From Parasponia andersonii (lineage: Eukaryota; Streptophyta; Magnoliopsida; Rosales; Cannabaceae): a DNA stretch of 64,000 bases. Of this stretch, positions 1-13,600 are shown piece after piece (the stretch's first letter is position 1; every line of letters starts with the position of its first letter). Made by a program: the position numbers and the translations under genes. The DNA lies in assembly GCA_002914805.1 (NCBI GenBank), contig JXTB01000082.1, positions 259,715 through 323,714 of the forward strand, read 5' to 3'. Below the pieces are notes generated by a model. The model was not told the origin of the DNA. It searched no databases and worked only from the letters and a program-made list of their open reading frames with translations.

Positions 1-284
1 TATTACATTCTCAATGTTAATGGACCATACTAATAATATTTAATTAAAGATCTCAAACTTTAATTAATTATTATGGACTATATTTAGTTTATTATCCATA
101 AATTTAATCCTCACGTATATAATACTTATATACTAAATTTGTGGTCACGTAAATAAATTAGGGATTTTTTGATATTTAAAGACATATAAATTATGCATAG
201 ATTCAAATAGAAAAATGTCATTTTATTAATTCAGCAAATATCCAAAATATATATACTTTTAGAGTACAAATCCTAACACCATAT
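1..284. other. AT-rich flank, nothing recognised
   Basis: I see no coding, RNA or repeat signature beyond AT-rich sequence leading into the broken HKT duplicate. Confidence 0.5.
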
Positions 285-600
285 TATCTTTGTATTTTTT
301 TCTAAGTGGCGATAATAGTTGCCACATGTATACATATGAACAATTACATTATGGCCAAACATCCACTATAGAGACCCACTCCAAAGTCCAACTGTTGTAC
401 CTAAACAAAATTTTAGATCTTAAAGAAAAGTTTCAAGCATGAACAATTTTTCTAGTTTTAATGAAGTTGCAATTCCTTTTTTACTTTTCCATTCCTCAAG
501 CTAAAGCATCTCAAGAACCCAATAAGCTCTTTGGTTATAATTTACTACCATTATTTCTACCTCAAGTTGCAAAATTTGAGCCATCTAATCTCATTTTTTG
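285..600 (+). pseudogene. Broken duplicate of the HKT promoter and first-exon start
   Basis: This stretch repeats, with substitutions, the DNA around the HKT start at about 4365-4790. Shared landmarks in the same order are a T-rich run followed by AAGTGGC.ATAATAG, ACATTATG.CCAAAC, CCACTCCAA.GTCCAAC, the start ATGAACAATTTTTCT (439 here, 4646 in the gene), and CCATTCCTCAAGCTAA. After the shared ATG the frame is lost within about 20 codons: a small indel near 455-470 shifts it and the codons end in a stop at the copy of CAAGCTAA. Similarity fades near 590, so only the promoter and roughly the first 45 codons are represented; no pore sequence is present. The TATATATATAAAA box of the real gene is CTATAGAGACC here. 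It is a truncated duplicate of a host gene, not a second transporter. The copy lacks the A-rich insertion present in the gene's promoter (about 4421-4545), so that insertion came later in the gene copy, or was lost here. Confidence 0.8.
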
Positions 601-764
601 CGCCAATCACTGAACCTATTCAATACATATCAATCTTCACAATTTCACGAGTACATTCCAAAAATGATATTAAAAATACATTCTAATGGTCTGATTAGAA
701 AGTCAACTTTGAACTTAAAACTTCTATAAGCAATCAATAATGGCAACTTTTGGTCCCGACAAAT

Positions 765-3218
765 TGTAAAATCCTAAATTTTGTAAAGTTAATTAAGTAA
801 TTTTAATTCAAGGATATTTTGATAATTATCTATTTTTAGATTAATCAAATAAAAATCTGAAAATATTTTAAATTAAATTATTCCTGTTGAACCTAGACTA
901 AATAAATTCTAGGTATATTTGGGGAAAAAGTGAAAAAGGAATTACAAACCAGAGCCAAAAATATAGTTAAGGTGGAACTGAAGTGAAAGAATTTTTTAAA
1001 AATCTGTGGTCAATATGAAATTTTGAAAAGATTTTTCGGTGAAACCAGATTACGCCACGTATCGCCACTATCTACAGTTTTAAAAAATGCATTTAAATCT
1101 CCGTTTTTCTTCTTTTTCTCTGCGGAAGTTCTCCAAACACCACCCTCTATTACTGTTCATTCAAAGCTCAAGCAGCCACCACTGAGCCTCATGCGCCTAC
1201 CTGCCATAACCAAGAGGTGCTGACAAAGCCACGCCGGGTGCTACCACTACCGCAGCTAGGAGCTCCCAAAGTTTCTGCCACTGCGCCGATAAATCGCGGA
1301 CAATATTTCCATTCGGCATCCAATTAGCTTAACTTTCGTGCCATTCAATTCGTCTCGATATCAATTTTCATTTCCGACAACCCACGACTTCTAACTCGGC
1401 ATTTTTCTAATTATTTCAGAATTAAGTTATTTTGCCTGAGAAATTATACCACGTGAAAGAGGAGATTGAAATATGAAATCTCATGCTTTTGAAGTGTTAA
1501 AACGGAGTTTTGAAATGTGTTAAATATTGAAACGAAAAAGTGGGATTTTTCTAATTAGTTTCAAAATGTGATATTTTTATACTTTTTGAATTTTAGAGCC
1601 CATTTAATGCTCGGGGCATCGAAACTGAGTTCTGACTTCGAATTTGGACTCAGTGAGGTCGTGATATGATTTTTGATATAAAATATCACTATTTTCTGAA
1701 GTGCCACAAAAATCGAGAAAGTAGCTCGTGAATTGCACCATTTTGCGTGCCACGGGCCAGTTCCATACCGGAACCTATTTTTGACAAACTTTATATCAAA
1801 CTCAATATTTTTGGGTGCTCTTGATTCGGTGATGACCTCTATTTCTTAATCTTAGGCCCTATTTGGGAATTTACTTTTTTAAGTAAACATATTAGGATCC
1901 GGAAACGATCGTTTGAATAACCAGCTGATCAACAGAAGGTTTTTTTAGTGTCATTATCTTATCATAATTACTATTTCGAGGTAGAAGATTCATTTTCCTT
2001 GTTTCTTATTATTTTTCATTAAATTGAAATTTATTTTGAAAAAAAAAATTCGTGATTTTATTAAATTAAATTATTTGAATAATTATTTTAATGAATTGGA
2101 ACTTGTTAAATAATTATTTTACATATGAATTTGTACAAGTTTTAGACTTGGAATTTGGTTAAACCATAGGAACTATACTTTTGGATTTCTAAGAACAAAA
2201 TGGATTTTTGTTTATAAATTAGAGCACGTCTAGAATGTTAAACCACTGTATGGTTGTTTGAGACTCCACATATTGCACATTTCATATGATCATGTATGAG
2301 AGTCATCTTAGGCATCACGGTATTATAGTAGGCAGATAGTACACTCGCCTTCGATGAGGGCCCGTAAACCTGCGCAGGGTTTATTTTCTGACTATCTCCA
2401 CTTAGTAGGTGTAAGCTTTCAGTGCCTCTCTGGCTCCGTAGGATTAGACACATTGGTATCCCTCTGATTTCCAGAAATAGATATCAGGCAGGAAGCACTC
2501 AATACATGTATTATTAGTTACTCTAGTTGTGATGAGATGGTGAGAATTCATATGAGGTGCATTATGCCTGATTTATTATGATTTTCAAGATGTTTGACAT
2601 TAATATTTGATTTTGGCCTTTAGCTTAATTTTCTGTAATGATTTTCTACTTATGTTCTTAACACTTGATATTTATAAAAATTCCTTTGAGTATTACTCGT
2701 CATACAAATGTTTTGAGAATTACAAAAACGCTTTTTCAAAATGGGAAATTGGATAACCTATTGGGCATTTATATTCACCTCCCCTACTTTCTCTACAGTT
2801 AGTATCTAGTATGACATTAACTACTAATAAACGGATTAAGAAGCTATCTTTTACTTATAGTTCGTGACTTGGTAATGCTAGAAGTGTGGATTTAAGACTT
2901 GTGTTTAAGTTTTATTAAATAATAGATTATACCACTTTGAATATATCTGTAAACTATATATGCTATACTAGCTTGATGTTGAAGTGTGAATGATGATGCT
3001 CGATTAACTATTTGAATTTAATTTTTTTTTTGTAAATTATTTAGACTATGTTTATTGGTAACTATGAACTGTGGGATAGGTTCAATGGTTAAAATTCCAA
3101 CTATTTTTATTTATCATGTCATTTTAAAATTTCAAAACTCTTAAAACTTTTTCCTTAAAAGTTAAAGAATTTCCAACTCTAGCAAAATTCTTCTTCTACC
3201 GCTACCCAGGTTGTGACA
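765..3218 (+). repeat. Probable solo LTR of a Ty3/gypsy element
   Basis: The stretch opens with TGTAAAATCC and closes with CAGGTTGTGACA, the TG...CA form of an LTR. Inside, the order resembles long LTRs of plant chromoviruses: an AT-rich start, a C-rich leader with ACGCCACGTATCGCC, then a 3' part with ATTCACCTCCCCTACTTTCTCTACAG. No coding domain of a retroelement is seen. The flanks (CAAAT before, TAAAA after) do not make a clean 5-bp duplication, so the ends are provisional. It lies between the broken HKT duplicate and the functional gene. Confidence 0.4.
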
Positions 3219-3840
3219 TAAAATGGGGTCATAAAATATACACATGGAATTTCCCAGTGATGCAATGAATTCAAAAAGTCCGATAACATGCCTTGAAATG
3301 ACCGAAAAACATTCAAAAACTCTGGGGGTCAAACTCGCATTTTTCTAGCAAACAGCAGCTCCAGCAGTGGCAGAACTCCAACTGGTGGTAGCACTGGGAT
3401 TTGATGCTGGGTAGTGGTGCAGCCAGGCGATGGTCGGAGGGCAGCGAATGATCATGGAGCTGTTTTGGCAACACACCCATGGGGAGGAAGAGATAGAAGT
3501 TGAGGGAGGAAGAAAGAGAAAGACAAAGGGAAAAAGAGAGAGGGCCACGTGTACCCCATTAAATGGGGCTATGTAATTTTTTGAAATTGTACATAAGTCC
3601 TCCCACTTTTCAAAATTCTTTCAATTTAGTTCTCCAAATATTTGCATTTTGGTCCTTACTTTCAAAAACACTTGCAATTTATTCTCTCTATTATTGAATT
3701 AAAAGATTGGCCAAATAACTCTTTTACCAGTCAAAAATCTGCATTTTTACACCATCAATGTTAGTAGGATCAGCGGTGTTTACGACAAGACACGAACAAA
3801 GTTATGCGGTCCATATAATATATATTTTCTTAAGGAATGC
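3219..3840 (-). repeat. LTR-like remnant, uncertain family
   Basis: Read on the - strand this resembles the promoter side of a long gypsy LTR: a series of 'no more than ... fraction of the type AAATTGCAAG..AAGGACCAAAATGC' followed by a pyrimidine-rich leader (reverse complement of about 3480-3545). No end pairs were found. The short frame at 3345-3548 on the - strand lies in this leader and shows no known domain. Confidence 0.25.
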
Positions 3841-4097
3841 TAGCAGTGCTCTCTCTTACATTATTTTTTGTACTTTCTTAATCTCACTGCATGACACATG
3901 GATTTTATTTTAATTTATTGTATCATTAAAATATTAAATTAGATAATAGAATCTAAGTATCAAGTAGTGAGACCGGATAGTAAGACCGAAAAGTGTAAAC
4001 AAGAATGAGAAAGAGAGTGCATTTAGCACGTCTCTATTTCCTTTCATGGTCACCATGGAAAAGTCCACATGTAACTAGGACCACCAACCGACCTTCT
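3841..4097. other. AT-rich upstream DNA, nothing recognised
   Basis: No gene or repeat signature was recognised here. It leads directly into the tandem duplication upstream of the HKT gene. Confidence 0.4.
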
Positions 4098-4375
4098 GAT
4101 AAGGCATTATTTTCCTTTTTTAAGTTTTATTGAAGCGCCGACTGAAACAGAAGCATATCTCATGGAACAAAATGGAATTTGAATCCATTCTCTCCATAAT
4201 GGAACAAACGAATAATACCATACTGTTATTATTTTCCTGATAAGGCATTATTTTCCTTATTTAAGTTTTATTGAAGCGCCGACTGAAACAGAAGCATATC
4301 ACATGGAACAAAATGGAATTTCAATCCATTCTCTCCATAATGGAACAAACGAATAATACCATACTGTTAGTATTT
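4098..4375 (+). repeat. 141-bp tandem duplication upstream of HKT
   Basis: GATAAGGCATTATTTTCCTT begins at 4098 and again at 4239, and the two units match almost base for base through GAATAATACCATACTGTTA, with only a few substitutions. The near identity suggests a recent duplication. Parts of the unit (AAAATGGAATTTCAAT..ATTCTCTC.ATAATG) recur once more at about 4477-4510 and again in shortened form at about 4514-4534, so the unit has been copied more than once in this promoter region. Confidence 0.85.
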
Positions 4376-4573
4376 TTTTTTTTAAGTGGCAATAATAGGT
4401 GCTACGTGTATACCTTTGAAGAAATAAAAAGCAAAAAAAAAAAAAAAGAAATGCAATTTTTACAAAACTTAATGACAAAATGGAATTTCAATATATTCTC
4501 TCAATAATGTAATCTATTCTCTCTATAATGGAATATACCTTCGAGGAATTACATTATGACCAAACGTCTACTG

Positions 4574-4586
4574 TATATATATAAAA
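4574..4586 (+). promoter_or_regulatory. Putative TATA box of the HKT gene
   Basis: TATATATATAAAA lies about 60 bases before the HKT start codon, which would leave a short 5' leader of roughly 30 bases. The broken duplicate upstream has CTATAGAGACC at the matching place, so the box is not conserved there. The transcription start is inferred, not seen. Confidence 0.5.
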
Positions 4587-4645
4587 CCACTCCAATGTCC
4601 AACTTTAGTACCCGAACAAAATTTTAAATCTTAAAAGTTTCAAAC

Positions 4646-7600
4646 ATGAACAATTTTTCTGATCTTTTCAACCAGAAGTTATTGCAATTTCTTTTTACTT
4701 TTCCATTCCTCAAGCTAAGGCATCTCAGGAACTCAATTAGCTATTTGGTTATAATTTACTACCGCTATTTCAGCCTCAAGTTGAACCCTTTCTTTGTCAA
4801 GCTCTTTTATTTCGTGTCCCTTTCTTTTTCCGGTTTTCTAGTTCTAGCTGCTTTGAAGCCAAGATCTGATGATCATCACTCCTTTAAGCCTAGAAACCTG
4901 GATATCTTCTTCACTTCGGTGTCGGCCGCGACACTTTCGAGCATGTCGACGGTCGAAATGGAGGTTTTCTCCAATTCCCAACTCATCATTTTAACCTTTT
5001 TGATGTTTTTAGGAGGAGAGGTCTTCACTTCCATGTTTGGTCTCTTTATCAAACTGACAAAACTCAAAAAAAATGATCGTGATAATAACGGTCAGTCCTT
5101 AGAAGTTTGGTCTTTGAAGTATTGTTCAGTAAAACATCTAGGTTTTGTAGTTTTAAGTTATATCGTAGTGATCCATTTTCTTGGGGTGACCATGGTTTTG
5201 GTTTATGTGTCCATTATTTCGAGTGCAAAAACTGTACTGAAAAACAAAGGACTAAAGACTCTCACCTTCTCAATCTTCACAACCGTGTCGACCTTCGCCA
5301 GTTGCGGATTCGTCCCTACAAACGAAAACATGATGGTTTTCAGCAAAAACTCGGGGCTTCTTCTCATCCTAATCCCTCAGGTTCTTCTAGGGAACACTCT
5401 ATTTCCCTCGTGCCTTCGATTTTCGATCTGGGTTTTCGGAAAATTCAACCTTTGGAAAGAAAATTCGGACTACCTATTAAAGAAAAATGGAGAAATCAGA
5501 TACCTTCACTTGCTCCCTAGCCTGCATTCTTGGCTCTTGGTTCCTACGGTTTTCGGGTTCATTTTGGTGCAGTTCGTACTGTTCTGCTCTTTGGAATGGA
5601 GCTCGGACTCGTTGAGGGGACTGAATTGGTATCAGAAAACTATAGGGGTTTTGTTCCAGTGTGTTAACACAAGACACACAGGAGAAACTATCGTCGATCT
5701 TTCGATAATTTCTCCGGCCATATTGGTGTTGTTCGTCCTCATGATGTGAGTTTCTATTCTCTTCGTATTTCTGGCTTTAATTAACTGATGAAATTTGATC
5801 CCACGTCGTATTAAATTTATAATTAAGTAGTTTCTGATCATAAATTTATATTTATTAGTTGGTTGGATATGAATTGAGACATCTAAATTAAACATAAGAT
5901 TTGAGTTCGCCTAGTATAATTTATACTTTAATTGCTAGAATTTTATTCAGGAAAAATGTTAATTACTATTATATATATGATATTACCTCAAAAAAGAAAA
6001 AGAAAAAGAGAAAGACTTTTGTAACAGTTAAATTTTTTGCTATTTTATAAATATGTGAATCTAGACGCTCGAGGTGCTATGAGTGTGATCCCATATTTGG
6101 CGTGCAAAGTATTTAGAGGAACTAATGGCATACTTCTTTATTTGCTATTTATTACTTATTTAGACTTCAACTTCCTAGATAGTTCGTGTTTCAAATGTCT
6201 GTTCATGCATCTGTACAGCTACAACCTTGCATCCTAAAAAATTTAATCATTCGTTTTAGGAAGAGTAAGTTATTAGTACTTTTCCTATTTGAAAAATAAA
6301 ATCATAACTGGTTTCCCAAAAAAAAAAAATTATGTTTTCCATATGATTGAATTTTATTTTATAAAATATAGCCCTTATAATTATTGAAGTACTTAATTTG
6401 CTAAAGGTTCTTTTAGATAATCTTTTAAACGAATAATTCGTTATCCAAACTCCAAAGTACATAAGTTACATGACTAAAGCTAGAGACACTTTTTGCCAAA
6501 AAAAAAAAAGAAAATGTACAAATTATTTACATCGACATAATTTTTTAATTTCATCATGTCTCAAAGTGAGATTATAATATTTAAAATTATGTGATAGAAA
6601 AATCATGCCAGATTGATTGGTGCAGTTTTTTGTGCCAAACATGATTATTTTGATATGTCCATCATATATTTGAACGATAGTGAAACATAAAATAGGCGTA
6701 AGCAATATTTTCTGAAAATTAACTTAAAATAGTAGACCACATTTCTTTATTTGTTTCCTATAGAATAAGTATATACGAAATAAAACTAAATCAACATTGA
6801 CTAGGTCAAGTCAATAGCGGGTCATCTGATCTTAAAAAGTTAATAAACAAGTTTAGAAAATATACTAAGTGTAAGCCCGCTCCTAGATCATGTACCACGT
6901 GGACGATTAAATGGCAGAACAGGTCACAGGAGGCACACCGTCCGATACGTGTCCAAAAAGACTGCTTAAAAACCACACGAGTCACAAATGATACTGTATG
7001 GGCCTGTGGGTTATCGGAAGCCAAGACCGAATCCATCCCAGACTCTAGACAGATTCAGCCCAGTCTAATTCTTACCTCGACAACTAGGGGTCAGGAGCCT
7101 CGAAGGTCTTCTGCCAGAAGATCATTAGAGACAGCGCACTGCTCCAGACCCAGACAAGGCATTTAATGCAATCCTGGTTAGGTGTGTGCATTGAACAAAT
7201 CGTCCTTATGGGCCCGTGGGCTGTCGAAGGCCAGGGCCGAATCCATCCCAGACCCTGGACGGGTTCAGCCCAGTCTAATTCTTACCTTGACAGCTGGGGG
7301 TCAAGAGCCTCGAGGGTCTTCTGCCAAAAGATCATTGGAGGCAGCGCACTGCTCGAGATCTAGACAGAGCATTTCATGCAATCCTTGGTAGGTGTGCGCA
7401 TTGGGAAAACCGTCTTGACAAGACAGCGGTTTATCAAAGTTTTGCCCCCGCCAGACTCAAGTCATAGGGGACGGCAGAAAGTAGGTCACGGCGATACAAG
7501 GAAAATTATGGTAACTATGGCCCGTGATTTCTAGAGTAAGTCATGATCAGAAAGGTACTCGATTTTGGGATTGAGAGCCAGAAATCTCTCAGTTCCAAGA

Positions 7601-10600
7601 CTATATATGTATGAGGCCTGCATCCCCCTGAGGATAGATACATATACATAGAGATATATAAAAATTTATAAGCAAGAGAAAAACTTAATCTTTGCTACTC
7701 AATCTCAGGGATAAACATTTGACTTAAGCATCAGAGAGTCTTTGCAGATGGCCACCTCCGCCTCTCCGACCTGACCTGAAGTCAAAAGCACTCTGGGATA
7801 GCGAGGATACGTGGAGAGTTGGTAGATACAGCATCAGCAGTTCGGAGACATGTGGACAGCTGATGAGAATCATCTCCAACAGTTTGGCGTCGTCTGTGGG
7901 AATAGAAGAGCGTGAGAGAAAGAGTAAAAGTCTCATGACCGCACTCTCTCCGAACAAAGAAGCCATACGACATCGGATGGCACCCTCAAGAATGACAACA
8001 AGAAGCGCACATCCCGATGCCAAAGGAAGCTCCCAGGAAGCGTGACCCAGTCTGGAGCAAAAGCTGGACTAAATGCTTGCCGCCTTGTCAGAAGCAAACA
8101 GGAAGGCGGAGACGGCTCATGAGGCCATCCAGGGCTTAAAAGATGGAAGTCACAGAAGTTCATAGAGATAATGCCTGCCTTGACGGGCTGTTGGCAAGCG
8201 GAGCTAGGAAAGGATGAAGGGAGGACTTCGACGAGGAGGTCCAGTAAGAATCTAGGGGTCAACAACCACCAAGGGAAGTCCCTGCCAAGTCCAGATCGCG
8301 GATGCAGAGGGAACAATAAAGTCAGACAATGCTTTTCCAGGCGGGAGCGGCGATGGACAGAAGGCAGTAGGAGAGCCGGGAAGGTGCGCTTCCAAACTAG
8401 AAATAGGAGATGATGGCGGAACTGAGTAAGAGATTCGGGACTCATCATAGCCAGACCCCTGATGATCTGGCAGAACAGACCGTGTGTAGGATCAACCGAA
8501 CGGCCTTCGCTGATTGGATCCAGCTGGAGCCCAAGCCAAAGGACTTCACGACCCTGACCTTCAGACCGTTCGAGGGGAAGACCGCCCCTCGACCACATAT
8601 ATCATTTCTAATAGAAGATGGCCCTGGAAACCAGGGACGAAGCTGTGACCTGTAAAGACTTCTCCACCACCCTGGCAGGGCCAGCCTTATTGTGGTTCAG
8701 GCAACTCCCGGAGAAGTCTATAAACGGGTTTGAAGATTTTTGTAATCTTTTCTCAAAGCAATATGCGGGCGTCCAGAGACAGCAAATAATCATGCAAGAT
8801 CTCGACCGGTTAGAGCAATCCGCAAATGAGTCTCCAAGGGAATATTTGTCGCGTTTCCTGGAGGTGATGCCCTTAGTGCCCAACACCGACTCAGCCCAAG
8901 CCGCGAGCTCGTTCGTTAGGGGCCTATAGCCAGGATCGATGTTGTCAGACCATCTGCTCTTGAATTTTCCATATTACATGATAGACATCCAAGCAAAATC
9001 GGAAGGGATATTTAAGGTGCTAGAGAGCCACCAGAAAGCGCCAAAAGCCTCTACCGCGATAACAATAATGTCGTGCAAACCCCAGCCATGCAAGGAGTAA
9101 AGAGGCCTACACTGGCCCAGGGGCCAGCTCTGAAGCAAGGAGCACCAACCCATGCCAGTCAAGAAAACGGTAAGAAGAGGAAAATGTTTAATGTTCCTCT
9201 GGCGAAGTACGAGCTCAACACGCCGATCCATGTGATCCACGTCCAGAACAAAGGCAAGGGCATTTTAAAAGATCCGCCCAAGTCCAGCATTCCTAAGAAC
9301 ATAAAGAATAGGAGTAGATACTGCCAATTCCATAAAGATCATGGGGATGATACCATCAACTACCATAGCCTTTACGCGTAGGTTATGATGGCGATTTAAG
9401 CCGGCAAGTTGAAGCAATATATGAAGACGTGCAGAAGCCAGTCTAAGGGAGACACCGCAGGGCTGGAAAAAGGAAAGCATGCCCAAGTCTCTAGGTCGGG
9501 GGAGCAGGCCCTGAGGATAGTACCAATGATTATAGGTAGAACAGAGCTGACCCAGAGTCAAGAAGAGAAGGAAAATCACCAGAAAAGAACCGAAGAAAGG
9601 GTGAAGTGCCTAAGGGGCCTAGGGCATTCCGTGAACCACCTGACGACGGGAGAGAGCTACGCCCTGGTGATTAAGCTGCAGATCGACTCTGTGTTTATGA
9701 GAAGGGTCCTAGTCGACGGCGGGAGTAGTGTTGACATCCTGTTCCTCAGCACTTTCGAGAACATCGCCTGAATCGGAGTGCACTTAGGCCGACCTGTCAG
9801 CCACTGTTCGCCTTCAACAGCACTAAGGTCAACCCCTTGGGCATCGTGATTCTGAAGGTCTGTGCTACGGAGAGGTGCCTAGACGTAGATTTCATCGACA
9901 TCGATTGCCACTCCTATTTCAACGTCATCATAGGGAGAGGGTGGATCCACGTCATGCATGGGGTCACCTCCACCCTCCACCAGGTCCTAAGATGTCAATC
10001 GAAGAATGGTACCAACACGATAAACATTAAAGAAGACCATGCCTCAACAAGGAAGTGTTTTTCGACCGCCATAAGAAGAACCGATACGAGCACGAATGCC
10101 TCGACAGGAGATATATAGCAATCAAAGGACTGCCTGCCAGCATACTTGAAGTGGATCGAAGAGGAGTCTAACGGGCCAAAAACCACGATTGAGGAATTGG
10201 TGGCGGTCCCTTTGAAAGAAGTAGAACCAGGGAAAGTAGTCTTGATCAGGGCCCTACTACCCAAAGAGGAAAAGAGCGAGCTGTTCGAATTCTTTAGGTG
10301 GAACGAAGACATCTTCGCGTGGTCCCCGTGCATGCCTGCCACTGACTAAACACCAACCCCAACTTTCCTCTGGTTAGACAGAAGCCCTGAAGGTTCACGC
10401 CGGAGAAAAATAGGGCAATCAATAAGGAGGTCCAGATACTACTAGAAAACAGCCTAATCATGGAGTGCATATACCCATGCTGGGTCTCCAACCCAGTGGT
10501 GGTAAAAAAGAAAAACAGCGATGACCGGACCTGCATAGACTTCACTAATCTGAACAAGGCCTGCCCAAAAGACAGCTTTCCCCTGCCAAAAATCGATCAA

Positions 10601-13600
10601 ATGGTTGATGCGACGATAGGATTCGATAGGATGAGCTTCCTAGATGCCTACTCTGGATACAACCAAATCCCTCTATATGAGAAAGACCAAATCTACATGG
10701 CATTCATTACAGAGCTAGGTCTGTACTATTACAAACACATGCTTTTTGGCTTGAAGAATGCAGGGGCGACCTACCAGAGGCTCATCAACAAAATATTCGC
10801 TGAGCTACTGGGGAAGACAATGTAGGTTTATATCGACGACATAGTCGTAAAGAGCAAAGAAGCTTCAAACTATCTGAGGCATCTGGACGAATGTTTCCAG
10901 ATTCTAAGGCACTACCGAATGCGTCTGAACCCCAAGAAATACGTGTTCGAGCTATCCTCCGGCCAGTTCCTAGGGCACATCGTGAGTAGAAGGGACATCG
11001 AGGCCAACCTGACCCAGTTATCCTTAATCGCAGATGTACAAAGACCCTCAACCATTTGGGAGGTCTAGCGCCTAACCGAGAAGATAGCCGCACTCAGCCG
11101 ATGTCTCCAAAATGTCTGACCGATGTAAGCCTTTCTTCTAGTGCATAAAGAAAAGCTCCACAGTCGTCTGGGGGGAGGAATAGGACAAGGCACAGACAGA
11201 GCTCAAACTGTATTTAAGTCACTCGCCTATCCTGGCTTCCCTAGCAGAGGAGCAGCACCTATATGCTTATTTGGCAGTGTCCGAAGTAGCGATTAGCGTT
11301 GTATTGTTTGCTGAGGAAGGTAGCAAGTAGAAGCCGATATTTTACGCAAGCTGCATGCTCCTGGACGCTGAGGCGTGATACAGTATGGCAGAGAAACTGG
11401 CTCTCGCTTTGGTCAACGCTAAGAAAAGACTAAGGTAGTAATTCAAGGCACACTCGATTATAGTGTATACAGACTTCCCTATCCGGAAAATCTTGCCCGA
11501 ACTAGACCAATTGGGATGACTGACCAAATGGGCCATCGAGCTAGGGATATACGACATCGAGTATCGGCCTCGGGTGGCGAAGAAAGGGCAAGTCATGGCA
11601 GACTTCCTAGTGGAAATCCAGTCCTTCGGTGAGCCATGTGACCCGCCTCAGACGTCTCCAGCTCATGTCCTTTCAACCTGGACCCTCTACACTGACGGAT
11701 CCATGAACACCCCAGAGTCAGGTATCGGAATAGTCCTGCAGACCCCAGCAGGACTCAGGGTGGAGAAAGCCTTGAGACTTGGTTTCTAGGCAACGAACAA
11801 TGAGGCGGAGTACGAGGGGCTACTGCAAGGCCTTGAGCTGGCTCTGCACTTCGGAGTAGAGAACATTGCAATAAAGACTGACTCGTAGTTGATTGTGGGT
11901 CAGGTCAGGTCAGGGGAGACTTCGAAGTAAAAGAGCCAAGACTACACAGGTATTTCTCCAGGGTAATGGGGAACAGATACCCAGGGAGATGAACCAAAAG
12001 GCCGACGAGCTAGCTAGAAGCGCGTCGATCGGGGGGACGACCGAATATCCGGAGATTCTACTAGAAGGCGAAGACACGAGAGACCCTTTGGAGACATCCA
12101 CACGCCACGTGTTCACGACTGACTCTGAAGATGAAGGCTGGATGAGACTCATCACCCAATACCTAGTGTCGGGAAACCTACCCACAGAACCCTAAAAAGC
12201 AAGGTCAGTTAGACTGAAGGTTGCTCAATACTCGATGGTGGGGGGCCGACTGTACAGAAGATCAACGATGGGACCAATGGTGAGGCTCGTGGGTCCCATA
12301 AAGGCACAGAAGCTGATGGAGGAAATCCACGAAGGAGTGTGTGGCAACCACTCTAGCGGACGTAGCCTCGCCCGCCCATAAGGCCTTAACAGCTGGATAC
12401 TTCTAGCCCTACATAATGGCCGAGATGGTCCAGTTTGTCAAGAAATGTGATAAGTGCTAGAGGTTTGCCCCCCCTAAAATGCCAACTCGCAGAAGAGCTC
12501 CATTCAAACATAACTCCTTGGCCTTTCACTAAGTGGGGATTAGACATCGTCGGAGTGCTCCCAAGAAGTCCTAGGGGAAGAAGGTATATCTTGCTGGCCA
12601 CCGACTATTTCACCAAATGTGTAGAAGCTAAAGCATACGTAATCATCAATAAGGCAGACACGATTAACTTCATTTGAAAAAACATAATCTGTCGATACGG
12701 AATCCCAAAAGAGATACACGTCAATCATGGCACGCAGTTCCAAAACGCCAAGCTTAAAGAGCTGTGTGATTTGTATGATATAAAGCTCAGCTTCTCATCC
12801 GTCAACAACCCTTAGGGGAACAGCCAAGCAAAGGAAACAAACAAGGCCATATTCAACAATATAAAAAAGAAATTGCAAGAGGCTAAAGGAAGGTGGTTAG
12901 AAGAGCTGCCGGCTGTCGTGTGGGCCCATAGAACCACTGAGCAGAGATCAATAGGAAGAACACTGTTCGCCATGGTTTACGGGTCAGAGGCTGTGATCTC
13001 GACCGAAATTGGCCGCACGACCCTTCGCTCCGAAGTGGTAAGAGACGCCTCATTGAACGAGCAGTAGCTAAGCCACAACACAGACCTCCTTGAAGAAACA
13101 AGAGACATAGCTCTGGTCTATCTGGCATCGTACCACCAGTAAGCCAGGTCTTATTACATAAAGAAGGCTAACGCTCGTCAGTTTTGCATTGGAATACCAA
13201 AAATCGTTCCTGAATTCCTGCTTTCCCACTTATCTCCACTTTTAGGCACGCTTCCCTGTATAAGAATTAATCACAGATCAAAAATCAAGTTTTTACCGCT
13301 CGTTACGCTTTTTTTTAACAACTAACAAAAGAACAGGAAAATGTAAAATTTCTAAAGAGTAAAAGAAGAAAAGAATTAAAAAGGTAATAAGTAGTGGGTT
13401 GCCTCCCACTAAGTGCTTAGTTTAGAGTTAACAGCCCGACTTCTTGTTCAGTCATGGGTCTTGTAGAGTGACTGAGGTCTTCCTTCTATCAAATTTAGGT
13501 TCTCAATAGTGCTTTAATCTTTGGCTATTGACCTTGAACTGGCGACCTGAGTTTTCTTCCAGTAAGTCAACGACACCATATGGATAGACCTTGGCAATCT

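Noticed and set aside
4271-4507. 78-residue frame upstream of HKT
   Set aside because: It runs through the 141-bp duplication and an A run (KKKKK) in the promoter; low complexity and no family.
5107-5520. 137-residue frame overlapping HKT exon 1
   Set aside because: Another frame of the HKT exon, a shadow.
7933-8598. 221-residue - strand frame in element A
   Set aside because: It is opposite to the leader and gag region and has no recognised domain; a shadow of GC-richer element DNA.
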